Assembly (NCBI RefSeq): GCF_009727055.1
Contig: NC_052349.1
Coordinates: 38,899,128-38,963,127 of the forward strand
Length of the DNA: 64,000 nt
DNA from: Benincasa hispida
Taxonomy: Eukaryota > Streptophyta > Magnoliopsida > Cucurbitales > Cucurbitaceae
Direction: 5' to 3'
Below the pieces are notes generated by a model. That model was not told the DNA's origin and searched no databases. It worked only from the letters and a program-made list of their open reading frames with translations. This document shows, piece after piece, positions 33,207 through 45,593 of the stretch (within the stretch, counting starts at the first letter, position 1; every line of letters starts with the position of its first letter). The translations under genes and the position numbers were made by a program.

Positions 33207-34644
33207 GCCATTGTTTTTCTGTCTAGATCTGTATGTATAATAATTAATAACCAAGACTTGATTTCCACAAATTTTGGGCAGATTTTAGTTTCTCTCCCAA
33301 TTGTTGCTGCTGTATGATATGATTTAGCAGCTTGTGAAGTTGTTTAATTCTGTAGATTGGATCTTCCATTGCATTGAAATGATCATGTCTATGCCATTTA
33401 TGGCAATGAAACAACGATTGATTTGGCCCTTGTTGCTGAAATGTTCCTTCAGATTTTGATTCTAGCAAATGTTAAGCAATTAAGGTGGAGCAAAGAAGGG
33501 AAGAAGGGTAATAGCTTCTCTTTAATTTGTCTTAGATTAAAAAACATTATGTAAATGATAAAAGATCCCATTTTCAAGGTTATAGAAGGTAAAATATTTG
33601 ATGTCATGCTTCAGATGCCCCATTTGAGACGATCAAAGACTAGATTTATGCTACCAACTTGAGCGTAGCTTGACTGGTTGAGACAAGTTGTCATATATCT
33701 TCAATCAAATAAACGTTCATATATTTACTCCACATGTTTGTTGTTCTTGTAAAAGACTTGACTTTCCTCTTTTCTCTTTTATTTTTTAGAGAAAGAAAAC
33801 CAAGACCCATTTGATTGGACAAATTTTTTTGGGTTCGGTAGATTTTACCTTTTGTGTGAAAAATAGTGACCAATTTGTTGGTGTATGCTGTAACTTGTAA
33901 CTGATTTTTTATCACTTGAGAGCCTACCTCTCACTTTATTTGTTGTTGAACTAAAAAACAGAAAAATATCAATTTTACCTTCCATTATGTTTTGTTTGAA
34001 AAAACCTTGTTTGAAGCATATAATTTTGTATAAACGAAATTCCTAAACTTTCATAAATGAAGCAAAGTAGGTTATGAAATAAAATTTCCTTTGAAAATTA
34101 TTTATGCATTTCTAATCGTCCATTTTGTAAAGCCGACATTTAAAGAAATCTACACACGTTTGAGAACTAATGCAGACATGATTTTCAAAAGCAATTGTAA
34201 TGAAGAGTCTAAATTGGTTGAGTTATGAAAATTTAGGAGTTTAATTGACATAAATTATAAGTTTCACACAAATACATGATATTGGTTTAATAAAATTTGA
34301 AAAATGGTGTAAATTAATACATTTATAAAAATTTAGAGTTTAAATTGATACTATTATTAGTTTATAGTTTTAATTGATACAACTCTAAAATTTAGGACTA
34401 TGAATCGATAAAAAAAGTCAGGAAGTGAAATGCACAAAAAAAGCAAAAGAGGGTGGAGATGAGCACAGATATTTTGAACTTTTTGGTTAAGAAAAAGATT
34501 GATTACAAAATTTTGTTTAGACGTTTTGATCATTGTGTCCAAATTTTCACAAAGTATAAATTATAATTAAAATTAATGCATGTTTTTTTTTTAAATTCAA
34601 CATATATATGGGAGGACTCAAGTAGGTAACCACTCGATTTATGA
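33207..34644. other. Fructokinase 3' UTR and AT-rich intergenic DNA
   Basis: The first 250-300 bases probably form the 3' UTR. The rest shows no gene. 34250-34400 has wording (TTGATACTATTATTAGTTTA) like the arm of the foldback element at 23505-25020, so it is likely a fragment of that family. Confidence 0.4.
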
Positions 34645-34652
34645 TATATACT

Positions 34653-35415
34653 TAGAGATGTCTATAGAGTAGGGCAGAGACGGGGAAGCATTCCCTGTCT
34701 CCATCCCCACACTATATTTTAATCCCCATCTCCGTGAAATTTTTCATGGAGACCGAGTTCTCCGTAGAGAAAAATTTTCCGCTTATTTTTTTATGTAATT
34801 TATTTATTTTTAATAATTTTTAAATCTACTCTCAACCAAATAAAATATCATATATAAAATGAGTTATTTTCAATACACTTTTATTCAAATAAAATACTAT
34901 AGCATTTTATTATAAAATTAATAATATTTTATATAATTAAAATATTTAATTCCACAATTTGTAAAAGGTAAAATTTAAGTATTACAATATTATAGTCTAG
35001 CCTTCAATTTATATATTACAAATTTAAATATTACAACATTCTTGATCTTAAAAATAATATTAAAGAAATATTTTAGAAATGTATCAAACTATGAACAAGT
35101 TATGAAAATTAGAAAATAACTATATTACTCTACTATGATTTTTTTTAAAGAAAATAATAAAAAAACAAAAGAAATATATATATATATATATATTATAAAC
35201 TCACATTCTGTAACGTATGACTATTATTATTATTACTATTATTATGTGTGTATGTATATATGTATTTATGTGTGATACTCACCGGGGCAGGGCGGGGACG
35301 AGGGAGGTTCCTGTTTAGTCAACGGGGAGAAAATTCTCCCCTCTCCTTACCCCATTTCTCGTCCAATCAGGGATTTCCCATCCTGTCGGCCCTGCAGGGA
35401 GAATGGACATCTCTA
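34653..35415. mobile_element. hAT-type MITE with perfect 8-bp target duplication
   Basis: Ends are inverted: TAGAGATGTCTAT at 34653 and ATGGACATCTCTA ending at 35415. The direct 8-mer TATATACT lies at 34645-34652 and again at 35416-35423. 8-bp duplications and TA-G-start terminal repeats are typical of hAT transposons. Subterminal parts are G/C-rich (GGGGCAGGGCGGGGACGAGG) against an AT-rich core with a TA microsatellite at about 35174-35194. At 763 bp with no transposase it is non-autonomous. Confidence 0.85.
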
Positions 35416-35423
35416 TATATACT

Positions 35424-36482
35424 TTATACTAGTTAGATTATGTTCATATTAGCAATTAATATATGTGTTTTCACATAGTAATTAATGTAGGTTAATAGTA
35501 TTTCTTCTTAAGAGTAATGATTACACCTAATCTCATACTCACCCTCACCCTTACACACAATATTTTTTTTTTAAATAAAAAAATGTCACATGACACATTT
35601 TTATTGGGTGCTAGCAAGGTAACACAGATGATGAGTGCAACCCCAGTGCAGTTAAATTTCCCTTCTTCTTAATATATTGTTGAGTGACATTTTATAACTT
35701 TCTTGTTTTTTTGAAACATGATATTTAATTAATTAATCATACATATTTAAAATGAGATGATGCGACCTAGTTAAATAAATTACAAATAATTGAAATTAAC
35801 TAAATACAATCTTCGGAAGTATATAAAAAAATTGAAAAGTTTGGTCTATGAGATTTGAGTTTGGTAACATCCATCTTTGAATTTCTAAACTTGAAGTTTT
35901 AACTACTAAGGTTTGAAAAAATGGTTTCTTTGGATCTTGCTATCAGTTTTTCGTTATTGTAGTTGATGGAAAGTTGATGTGATATTTGTTTATAAAAAAC
36001 AATATTATTTTTTAAAATAAAATTATTTTAAGACATTTTTTCTTTCTCCTCCATAGGCATCTCATTGGTTAACTTTCTTTTTGAACAATACTTAGGTACA
36101 AAATAGGACACCTAAGTTCCATGCAACCCTTCTTCAAACGACATAAAAAAAGATATATATTTTTTTCAATATTTTTTAAAAAACAAAAAAATTGACACAT
36201 GTCAGTTTTTAACGGGATGTAACAGGGATTGCATAAAAGATGGGTGCAACCCAACTGCGTCTAAACTTTTTTCCTTTCTTTTTCCCAAAAGGGAACACCC
36301 AAATCTGGCATCGTCCACCTTGACACTATTAACTAATAGTTGGTTAGTCTAGTTTTAGTTATTTTTTTAAGTACAACAAATATAGGGTATGAAGATTTGA
36401 ATCTTCAACCAAAAGAGTATGCTATCTATAAAAATGATCAAAATACCCTTCACTACTTCATTTCCCCATGGGTGCTACTACG
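35424..36482. other. Intergenic with two related short repeats
   Basis: About 35512-35660 and 36085-36270 share ends and inner words (GATGRGTGCAACCC near the right end, GACACATG-type words inside), so they look like two copies of one small element. No gene seen. Confidence 0.4.
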
Positions 36483-36935
36483 TGTCACAATCACACTTTC
36501 GGAAGCTTCACTTAGCGATTGTGGCACTTGCTTCCGCTCACGAATAAGTTAGCCAATTCGAATTTGGATCGCTAATGCACACTGGTTTTAGAAAACGGGT
36601 TTAGAGGAAAAGGTTTTCGCAAGCATTTGAAAGTATGAGTTGAGAGAAGAAAGATTGTAGTAGGCTAGAAAGCAATAAGCAACAACAACTTTATAGCATA
36701 TCACTACGAGTATGAGGATATGATAGTTAGTTTTATCCCTATGTAGTGCATTATAACAAATTTGTGATTGTCACTCTTGCATATAGACACAGGCGAGTGG
36801 TCACTTACAATAAGACGAATTAACAAAGCAAACTAACTTACAGAATGAAATACATAAGATGAAAGCATGATAAAAAGGGGTTGAGATGGGCATGCGACCA
36901 TGGGCAACAGGCCCTGGACAAGCATGACCGTGACA
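36483..36935 (-). mobile_element. 3' LTR of the chromovirus
   Basis: 453 bp, TGTCACAATCAC to ACCGTGACA, matching 43666-44163 over its full length except about 45 bp missing in the region after GGATCGCTAATGCACACTGG. Both ends keep TG...CA. Confidence 0.9.
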
Positions 36936-36951
36936 TTCTCCCCCACTTAAT
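36936..36951 (-). other. Polypurine tract of the chromovirus
   Basis: The minus strand reads TTAAGTGGGGGAGAAT immediately before the 3' LTR, the plus-strand primer site. Confidence 0.8.
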
Positions 36952-37030
36952 TTGTTGGCGTCCCCATCAACCAACTCTGCTTGAACTCAGTGATTGTTGG
37001 AGTAGCATTCTTCAGGTCTTCCGAGTGCTC

Positions 37031-37312
37031 TCAACTGATTTCATCATCAGAGAGGCCTTTCCACTTCACCAAGAATTCTGTCGGCTCCCGTCTTGGTCTT
37101 CCAATACGGCGTGTACGTTTGTCTAGAATCCGTTTGACTTTCTTCTTAGTTGGATTCTTCATCATGACGGGTGGATGTGTCAGCATGTTATATTGCTCAT
37201 CATCGGGGTTGGGGTGATAGGGCTTTAGTATACTCACGTGGATGATAAGATGCATCTTTATCCATGAGGGTAATTGAACCCTATATGATGTTTTCCTGAC
37301 TTTCTTAATCAC
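37031..37312 (-). pseudogene. Chromovirus integrase C-terminus with chromodomain
   Basis: An open minus-strand stretch reads LPSWIKMHLIIHVSILKPY, the usual post-integrase segment, followed by a linker and then ILDKR...EFLVKWKGLSDDE. The VKWKG core with a preceding basic linker is the aromatic-cage region of a chromodomain, which in chromoviruses steers integration to marked chromatin. The domain is cut short at a frameshift just before the expected WE. Confidence 0.85.
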
Positions 37313-38510
37313 TTCAATTGGTCCTTCATATTTTTGTACGAGGCATTGGTCCTCTGGCCCTGAAAATGGAATTGTTTTGGTCGTAGCTTGATTAGAACCT
37401 TGTCCCCAGCTTGGAACTCGAATCTATGCTTCATATTAGCCCACTTTTTCATTCTCGTAAATGCTTTCTCTAAGTAGGTGCGTGCTATCCCAGAGGTTTG
37501 ACTCCACTTTGTGGTGAAGTTATGCGTTTGAGGGCTCTTGCTTGCGTAAGGGTGGTCCACCAGGTGTGCCATGAGTGGCTATCTGACATATACTATCTCG
37601 AAGGGTGTCTTTTCAGTTGAGGAGCTTTATTGACTGTTAAAGCTGAATTGGGCAACATCTAACAATTGAATCCAATTCTTCTGTCTGGCGTCAATAAATT
37701 GATGCATATATTCTTCGAGTATGCTGTTAAAGCGTCGGTCTAGTTTTCTATTTGAGGATGATAACTGGAAGAAATATTCAGCGCAGATCCCAATATCTTA
37801 ACCAATTTTGTCGAAAGGTTCCAGTAAATCTCCCGTCACGATCACTAATAATGCTTGCGGGAACACCCCATAATTTCACGATATACTTAAAGAACAGGTA
37901 GTCATCATGGTCGTACACATCTTCGATGTTAGGATGAATGTGGCATATTTTGAGAATTGGTCGATAATAACAAGCATTAATTCAAATCCCTAACCTTGTG
38001 TAGATGGGTGATGAAGTAGAGGGATACACTCTTCTATGGTCTAAAGGGCACAGGTAGAGGTTTCAACAGACCCGCTAATTTCGCCCTTTCGATTTTATCT
38101 TACTAGTAAACAAGGAAAGTCTTGGTTAATTGCACGACATCATCTCAGAGACTCGGTTAATAGTAACCTTGTTTTAACAGCGCATAGGTCCTCTACCAAC
38201 CATTGTATCCTACCCACGATGTGTCATGACACTCTTTCATTAGTAATGTTCATAGCTCATTGGATTGGGGAATGTAAAGGCGATTACCCTTGGCATAAAG
38301 TAAGTCATCTTCGACCCAAAATTGATGCGTCTTCCCTTCTTTGGCTAACTGCATAATGACTTGAGCCGATGTGTCATTTGTCAAATGTGTCTTGATAGTT
38401 TCACACACAGTTTCACACAATGTGCTTGCTTTCAGATGCGCAAACATGCACATGGCTGCATGCTCGCTCTTTCGACTAAGAGCGTCTACCGCTTGGTTGT
38501 ATTTACCCAA
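37313..38510 (-). pseudogene. Chromovirus integrase region, stop-ridden
   Basis: Minus strand from 38510 starts with the RNase H/integrase linker (YNQAVDALSRK) and moves to RLYIPQS, then a zinc-binding-like HHCC region and the catalytic core with many stops. 37572-37309 is open again, with FEFQAGDKVLIKLRPKQF, a typical post-core segment. No intact DDE triad can be followed in one frame. Confidence 0.75.
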
Positions 38511-38654
38511 TCTATGCTTAAACTGGAAATCAAATTCTGCCCAACATTTTTGCCATCATGCCTACTTTGACGACAATTTTGACTGGTTGAAAAAGTAGCC
38601 GATGAAACTGTTGTCTGTCTTGACCATGAATTTGGCCACTAAGAGATATTATCT

Positions 38655-38942
38655 CTAGGCCATCAGACAATGTACTACTGCCAACATTTTCTTTTTAGAG
38701 GCTGCATATCTCCTTTCCGCATCATTCAGATTTCTGCTCTCATAAATGATGAGGTGGTTGTCTTGAAGGAGAACACCACCCAATGAAAAATTAGAAGCAT
38801 CTATCTCAACTTCGAAAGGTTTGGTTAAGTCGGCAATTTCGAGGATTGACCCTTCAATTATCGCTTTCTTCAAGCCTTCGAAGGCAGCTTGACATTCAGA
38901 AGTCCAACTCCACTGGTTGTCCTTCTTCAACAACTCGGTCAA
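38655..38942 (-). pseudogene. Chromovirus RNase H domain (partial)
   Basis: Open stretch with FEVEIDASNFSLGGVLLQ and KKMLAVVHCL, matching the Gypsy RNase H start (consensus F.vetDAS..giGavL.Q). The downstream part of the domain is broken by stops before 38510. Confidence 0.85.
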
Positions 38943-39373
38943 AGGTCATGCCTTTCTGGAAAATCCTTCTAGGAACCACCTATAGTAATTGGCTAGTTCG
39001 AGGAAGGAACATAGTTATGTCACAGATGTCAACAACTTTCAATCTCGTATTGCAATGATTTTGCCCTCTTCCATGTCAATTTGACCATACTCGATTATGT
39101 GGCCAAGGAAGTTTATACGCTCTTGGGAAAAAGAGCACTTCTCTCTCTCTCTACATATAGTTGGTTCCTCTTCAACTTTTCGAAGACTAGTTGGAGATGG
39201 CATCGGTGATCTACTATTGACACACTATAGACCACGATATCATCTAGATATACATGAAAAATTTGTCGAGGCATTCGTGGAACACCTGATTCATCAGTGT
39301 ATAGAAAGTTGTTGGGGTGATGGTGAGGCCAAAGGGCATCACGAGAAATTCAAAGGCACCATACCTCTTAACA

Positions 39374-40445
39374 TTAGGTCGTCTTTGGTTCATCTCCTTC
39401 AGCAATCCAAATCTGGTAGTACCCCAACCGAAGGTCTAATTTTGAGAAATATCTAGCACCATGGAGATGGTTAAATAAGTCTGTGATGATGGATATGAGG
39501 TACTTGTTACAAACAGTGAGCTTGTTTAAAGATCGATAGTCGATGCATAGTCGAAGGCTTCTGCCTTTTTTCTTTTGGAACAACACTGGCTCCCCATAAG
39601 GAGCTTTCACTGGTCTAATAAACCTTGTGCTCAACAACTCATCTAATTACTTTTGAAGGTTGGCCAATTTTGGCGGAGCCATACAATATACGTTCTTGGT
39701 GGGCGGCTTCACCCCTGGTAGTAGTTCAATCTCATGGTTGATCCCCTTCGTGGAGGTAAGAAGTTGGGCAAACTATCTGACATGACATCACGATACTTTT
39801 CCAAGATACATAAGATGTCTTGAGGAATGTTCTCTTCTACAGTTTTGACTGATTCAATCAGAATGGCCATAAACGTGGGTTCGTCATGGGCAAGGCCCAT
39901 TTTCAATTGAAGGTCTGAAATCATTCTTATCCCATTCGACTGTTTGATGTTGGCTTGAACTACGGTGAGCATAGACCCGATAATTACTAGGCACTTGGCG
40001 ATGGGCATTGGTATAACTTTGTGTTCGAGTATGAATCCCATCCCCAACACTACGTCAAAATAATCCATCTTAACAATTATGAAGTCGGCAAGGCCTTTCC
40101 GATCCCATAATTTCACTGGCGTTCTATTGCTATCCCCATAATAGGTAGGGCTGCGAAGTTCATGACTTTTATCTTCCCAGTGTCTTTTTCCCAAGGTAGG
40201 TTTAGACGATGGGCCTCCATTTCAGTTATGAAGTTGTGGGTTACCCCAGAGTCGACCATGGTAGTCTTGGCCGATCTTTGGTTGAGCCATACATCCACAT
40301 ACATGAGCCATTTTTCAAACGGTTCCTTTTTCTCTCCCATATTCTTCTAAAGAGCAGACAAGAATTTCAACCTTCCCATCCTGAGATTATCATTCTCTTC
40401 AGCCTGTTCAGGTACAAGCTTGACCTTTTCAGCCTCGTCTTCTAA
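39374..40445 (-). pseudogene. Chromovirus protease and reverse transcriptase (broken)
   Basis: From 40445 down on the minus strand: an acidic linker (SDSDLEDEAEK), the aspartic protease active site TTMVDSGVTHNFI at about 40260, then the RT N-terminal half (39637-39374) with [24 protein letters not shown] and [14 protein letters not shown]. The YxDD catalytic motif would follow at about 39250-39220, where the sequence still suggests [12 protein letters not shown] wording but with shifts. Several stops separate protease from RT. Confidence 0.85.
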
Positions 40446-40454
40446 GTCCGAGTC

Positions 40455-42402
40455 TGATGGAATACACAAGCATGCAACAAAAGCAAACAAAATCAATAAA
40501 CACTCTAATTACATTGAATTTGAGTTCTAAATGCATGTTTTTGCAAGAAAAACACAAGAGGGTTTCTATTCACATACCTTTGATGATTTCTCCTAAATTC
40601 AAGCTGCTCTTCACGTGTTTTCAGCTCCAAATTAACAGTGAACCACTAAGAGATTTTCTCTACTATTCTCAACCTTGAATTTGAGTGGTGGAACTCGAAT
40701 TTGAGTGAATTTATGAAGTGAAATTCTGGGTTTTAGAGGAAGATGAAGATGAACTTCAGAATACCATTTTTTTCAACCAACATCCCTTCTTTCTCTTCAA
40801 TTCAGAGAGCTTTTATCAACCTTTAGTATGCAAGCCCTTCATCAATGGAATTGGCCAATAGCTGCTTCAACAATTGAAATGAGAATTTGTGTGATTGTGC
40901 ATGAGAAGCACCTCATGCTTGAGAAAAATGGGAAAAACCCACTTTCTCAAATTTCCAAAAATCTAATTAATTCCAAATTAATTAAATTTTATTTGATTAA
41001 TTCCTAATTAAATAAATTCAATATTTCAATATTCTATTTCTCAAATTAAATTTTAAAATGAAATTAGTTAAACAAATTTAATTAATTAAATAATTTAATA
41101 TCAAATATAAATTAATCACACACCTAATTTTGAACATGAATCCTATTCATGCAATTAATATTTAAATCAATATTAAATATTATAAACTCTCCAATTTTGT
41201 TTAATTTCAATAAATTAAACGTTAAATAATTATATTAAATATAATTGTACAAACCCTAATTTGAATTTGAACATTTCAATTTGATCACTTCAAATTGATA
41301 TCATTCAAAATTCACTCAATTTAATAATTCAAGGTGTTCATGTTTTACGAGCTAGTAGAGGGACCTTATGGACCTACAGATCATGAGTTCCAACGATTAA
41401 AATTAATTGGCTAAAACTCTTTAGACCAAATTAATCAGTATTTGTTAACTATTAAGTCACACCACTATAGCTCGATAGTTGCACTTTCCTCAATATATAT
41501 ATATTTGTATTCACATGATTTAACCATAACCAGTAAGTCGACCCTTCACAGGTTGTTCGTAATAATGGTTGGGTCAATATTCTATTTTAACCTCGATATT
41601 ACGTTTTGTTCCTTAAGTTCCTACTGATCCTCTAAAGAACAATTAGTGTATAATCTAATCACTAAACCGGATCCCTCGGGCCTGTGAGAGAGTGGGGTCC
41701 CTTGTTCAAGACATGGATTCAGTACTTAAGAGAACAACCTTTCTTCTATCATTAATCGGGCAGGCGTGAATTCCGTCTTGCACCCTATGTCCCTAGCTAT
41801 CTACCCGGTCTTACCCTTGAAATGGAAGGCTTATTGAACCGGCGCTGTTGAGCCAATCCTCACCCATGCAAATCTAAGGATAATCCCGAATAAACAAAAG
41901 TTCATAGTTAGCTTTGAATTAAGATCGAGTTAACTAGTTCATCTAAGCGAAATAGTCAGTATTAAATAGTAAATAACGTTATAAAGTAAAAGTAACTTAT
42001 TTCTTGGTCCGATCTTATGCAAACTCATTGCATAAGATACCCCCACTCCTCATATTAATACATGAACGAATCTAGATCACTTCGTTTGTAGTATCTTACA
42101 ACAACTTGTAACAGCTACACAGTAGGCTTCATCCAATAGTGTTACCAAAATAAGGTACCCAACCTTAATTATACTATAGACCATTTTGGCTATTTACTCG
42201 ATCTTGATCCATTTCTATGTCTCTACATATAGTTCAAGTATTCATATAATAGCTATGGACCTTAGTTTATTGGATTTAGACTTTATGAATGCAATTAATA
42301 GATTCAATATCTTTATTGAAGAAATGTTGAATAACATCTTTATTCATAATAGAATATGTTTAATTTTTACAAACTGTGAGTTTTAGAACATAAAACCTAA
42401 CA
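40455..42402 (-). mobile_element. Solo LTR of family B, copy B2, nested in the chromovirus
   Basis: 1948 bp, TGATGGAATAC on the left to AAAACCTAACA on the right, so the minus strand begins TGTTAGGTTTTATG. It separates chromovirus gag from protease and has no PBS, PPT or coding part beside it, the sign of a solo LTR left by LTR-LTR recombination. The flanking 5-mers GAGTC and GAGGA agree at only three positions. Confidence 0.8.
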
Positions 42403-42429
42403 GAGGATAGGGTGGCTTGGAAGACATTA

Positions 42430-43648
42430 AAGGCCGTTCGATTCAGGCATTCACCTGCTCTGTGTGGTCATCTATTTATGTAGCAGGACGGTGGACGATT
42501 ATAGTTGTTATACTGCCATGACGACCCTCGCCAATTGTTCCCAGATTTCTGTTGGAAGGGCTTACGATCCCCACTTATATTCTTATCCCCACACTAGGCT
42601 TAGGAGAACTTAAACACCTGTTTCTATTTCCTCCATTTGAGAAAGTTGGTTGCTTTCTCACGTCTTGAGAGTACGTACCAAGGTCGTATAGTCGTTTCGC
42701 CGCTGAATAGGCAGAGGAGATATCTTGTACTCTCTGTTCATACAGCTTCGTTTTTGCCCATGGTTTCAACCCTTCAACAAAGTTTGCCGCATATGTCCAA
42801 CATAAGTCCCGTAAATTGTTTCACATAATCTTAGATGTTGCTTGTATGTTTCAATTCTTAGAGTTTTTGCCAGGCCAAAATCTCAACATTCTCAGGAAAG
42901 AACTGTGAACGAAGTTCTTGTTTCAATTTATCCCAGGTATCTATGGTGCAACACCCTTCTTGCATGTCCATGAATTGTGATGTCCACCACAATTTTGCAT
43001 CTTCAGTTAGATGCATGGTACTAGCGTGACTCTTGACTCCTCTATCACGGTGTTCGTCGCCTTGAGTATTGCTCAAGGTCGAAGATAAAATTCTCCAAGG
43101 CATTTGCATTCCGCACCCCATAGAAGGGTTTTGGTTTCAGGATCTTTATCCTGTTAACTTGGATTGCTCCCCCAGTTGGGGCTTAGTCCCGTATCGCTCG
43201 GATAATGAGATTCACCCTTGCACTCACATCCGCAATCTCGGCTCTGATGACATCGAGGGCCGATAAAAAATCTTCGGACAGATTAATTACCATATGAATT
43301 ATTACTTTCTGGGAGCTATCTAATTCTTCGACATGCTCCTCTATATGGGCAACAGAGCACGTTGAGCTATCCCCACGCTCGAAACTGCCAGATCGTGCAA
43401 CCTTTGTCTCTAGGGTCTCAACCCCTCATCATTAATTCGCTGACGAGTAACCCTCTAGGCGGCCAACTATCACATTTCGTTGGCTTTCTCGATAACTTCT
43501 TGCAGTTGAGTTTCCAAGAAATGAATACTATCAGGGACTTTTCTTAGGTGGAACATTTTCTCTTCCATCTTTACCAACTTGTCCGCTTGGGACGTATTTA
43601 AGTTCTTTGTCGCCAACATGATTACTGATTTTTCCCCAATGAGCCGAC
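42430..43648 (-). pseudogene. Chromovirus gag (broken)
   Basis: Minus-strand pieces at 43648-43470, 43121-42858 and 42769-42575 read a Gypsy gag: a coiled-coil-like N-terminus, then HLTEDAKLWWTSQF and TWDKLKQELRSQFFPENVE, the standard retrotransposon gag core, then a DISSAYSAAKRLYDL segment. Frames shift between the pieces. The zinc knuckle is not intact. Confidence 0.85.
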
Positions 43649-43664
43649 TTGGCTCTGATACCAA
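43649..43664 (-). other. Primer-binding site of the chromovirus
   Basis: The minus strand reads TTGGTATCAGAGCC beside the 5' LTR end, complementary to initiator tRNA-Met. Confidence 0.9.
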
Positions 43665-43665
43665 C

Positions 43666-44163
43666 TGTCACAATCACACTTTCAGAAGCTTCACTTAGCG
43701 ATTGTGTGGCACTTGCTCCCGCTTACAGAAAAATAAGCCAATTTGAATTTGGATCGTTGATAATACACTAGGTACCTCTCGCAACGTCTACCCCTGTTTT
43801 GGAGAAAATGATTTTAGAAAACAGGTTTAAAGGAAAAGGTTTTCACAAGCGTTTGAAAGTATGAGTTGAGAGAAACAAGATTGTAGTAGGCTAGAAAGCA
43901 ATAAGTAACAACAACTTTATAAAATATCACTACGGATATGAGGATATGATGGTTAGTCTTATCCCCATATAGTGCATTTTAAGCAATTTTGTGATTATCA
44001 CCCTTGCATATAGACATAGGCGAGCGATCATTTACAATAAGATGATTTAATAAAGCAAACTAACTTACAGAATGAAATACATAAGATGAAAGCATGATAA
44101 AAAAAGGGTTGAGATGGGAATGCGACCATGGGCAACAGACCTTGGACAAGCATAACTGTGACA
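43666..44163 (-). mobile_element. 5' LTR of the chromovirus
   Basis: 498 bp, TGTCACAATCAC to CTGTGACA, next to the PBS. It pairs with the 3' LTR at 36483-36935; visible differences are scattered, mostly transitions, consistent with an old insertion. Confidence 0.9.
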
Positions 44164-45341
44164 CTGTGCACTGCTGACAACCACTAGTGATCGTTGTCGA
44201 AAATTTTCGCCCCTAACTATTGACAACCGCCACTATGGACCATTGCCTACTACTGTTAGGGACCATTTTCTCTCATTTTTAACAACAAAATCGCTACCAC
44301 CACATTGCAACGATCACTAGTTGACAACCCATCAACTAATCATAGTGTTTTAAATATAAATTTAAAGTTATTAGCTCATTGTGTATAATAGTGTCGATTT
44401 TTTAGTTAGAAGCATTTTAAATGAAAAATAAATACTATAAACTTGTGTATAAAAATACTTTTAATAAAATGTAACCAAAAAATGCAAGTTTTTTATTAAT
44501 TTTTATTTTTTATTTCTAAATAGTTTCTATACAAAATATTTAAAAGAAAATGCATTTGAAAACAATTTTTTAATGCATTTGAAAACAATTTTTTTCATAG
44601 ACAATCAAGACATATCCATATTCAACCTCTTTCGACAAATCTATTAGACATAAATTTAACTTCGATGGCTTTATGAATTTTTTAAAAATGTTGAATTAGT
44701 CGCACATCTATTAAAAACAAAATAAAAACTTAATACTTATAATTCAAAAACAAAAAAATTTAAAACTTCTTAGAAACTTTTTAAAGTTTAGAAACATATT
44801 ATAATTTCATATACCTACCGAAAACTTTTTTTAATATACTTGACTAAAACTCGAGACTAAATTTTTAATTTACATAAATTTATTATTTAATCCAGAGAAA
44901 AAAAAAAGAGAAGACATGAAATATAAGTTCAACTTACAAGTGAATTTATACAATTAAGAAATCTAAAAAGAATTTTAGGAGTTAAATTTAAACAAAACCA
45001 CTAAAAAAAAAAAGACAACAAATAATTGAAAAAAATTGCCCAATGCGATCCGAGAAACTCTTGGAGGGGGATGGATGAATGAAGAACACATCGCCCATTG
45101 GCTTCGCAAAATCACAAATCTGATAGCTCTAACTTGAGCAAAAATCAGTTGAACAGAGCGATTTCGATGAACAAGGAGACGACACCAGGTGGTTCGAAAG
45201 CCAACAATTTAGGGCAAAATAGCCATTATTAAAGGAGGAAGGAAGGGGAAGAAATGAAGAAGAGGAAGAAGAGGAAAGAAGAAAGAAGTAGTTGCCCTAA
45301 CTTTCAGATCCATAATCCAAATAAAAAATTAGCTGCAGAAA
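44164..45341. other. Intergenic, polcalcin upstream region
   Basis: AT-rich, with A-runs at 44900-45040 and a purine-rich GAAGAGGAAGAAGAGG stretch at 45256-45290 that probably lies in the polcalcin 5' UTR. No frame with domain content; no clear TATA box. Confidence 0.4.
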
Positions 45342-45593
45342 ATGGCGGAGAGTGGCGTAAGCGCAGCCGATTGCGAGAGGATTTTCAAGCGATTCGACGC
45401 GAACGGCGACGGGAAGATCTCCGCGACGGAGCTGGGCGATGCATTGAACGGATTCGGAGTGAGCGCTGAGGACGCCAAGAGGATGATGGACGCCATTGAT
45501 AAAGATGGCGATGGCTGCATTTCGTTTGAAGAGTTCGCCGAATTTGCTAAGGATAATCGCGCTTTGATGAAGGATTTTGCCAAGGCGTTTTAG
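45342..45593 (+). CDS. Polcalcin-like protein (two EF hands), 83 aa
   Basis: Intronless frame MAESGVSAADCERIFKRFDA onward. Two canonical EF-hand loops: residues 19-30 (DANGDGKISATE) and 53-64 (DKDGDGCISFEE), each with acidic residues at positions 1, 3, 5 and 12. The tail FAKDNRALMKDFAKAF matches the conserved polcalcin C-terminus. Length (83 aa) is usual for polcalcins (about 80-86). They are small cytosolic calcium sensors, usually expressed in pollen and known as cross-reactive pollen allergens. Local GC content is much higher than in the flanking DNA, typical of a conserved coding exon. The start is the only in-frame ATG at the N-terminus. A calmodulin-like fragment is the alternative, but a calmodulin would have four EF hands. 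Confidence 0.95.
   Translation: MAESGVSAADCERIFKRFDANGDGKISATELGDALNGFGVSAEDAKRMMDAIDKDGDGCISFEEFAEFAKDNRALMKDFAKAF

Larger units (their letters stand above)
36483..44163 (-). mobile_element. Ty3/Gypsy chromovirus, near full length, decayed
   Basis: Two LTRs (36483-36935 and 43666-44163) bracket a minus-strand interior with PBS, gag, protease, RT, RNase H, integrase and chromodomain in Gypsy order, which separates it from Copia (where integrase precedes RT). A chromodomain at the integrase C-terminus defines chromoviruses. Many stops and shifts break every domain. LTR B2 is nested at 40455-42402; without it the element is about 5.7 kb. Flanking 5-mers CTACG and CTGTG differ at two bases, so the target duplication is either decayed or the borders are off slightly. 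Confidence 0.9.
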
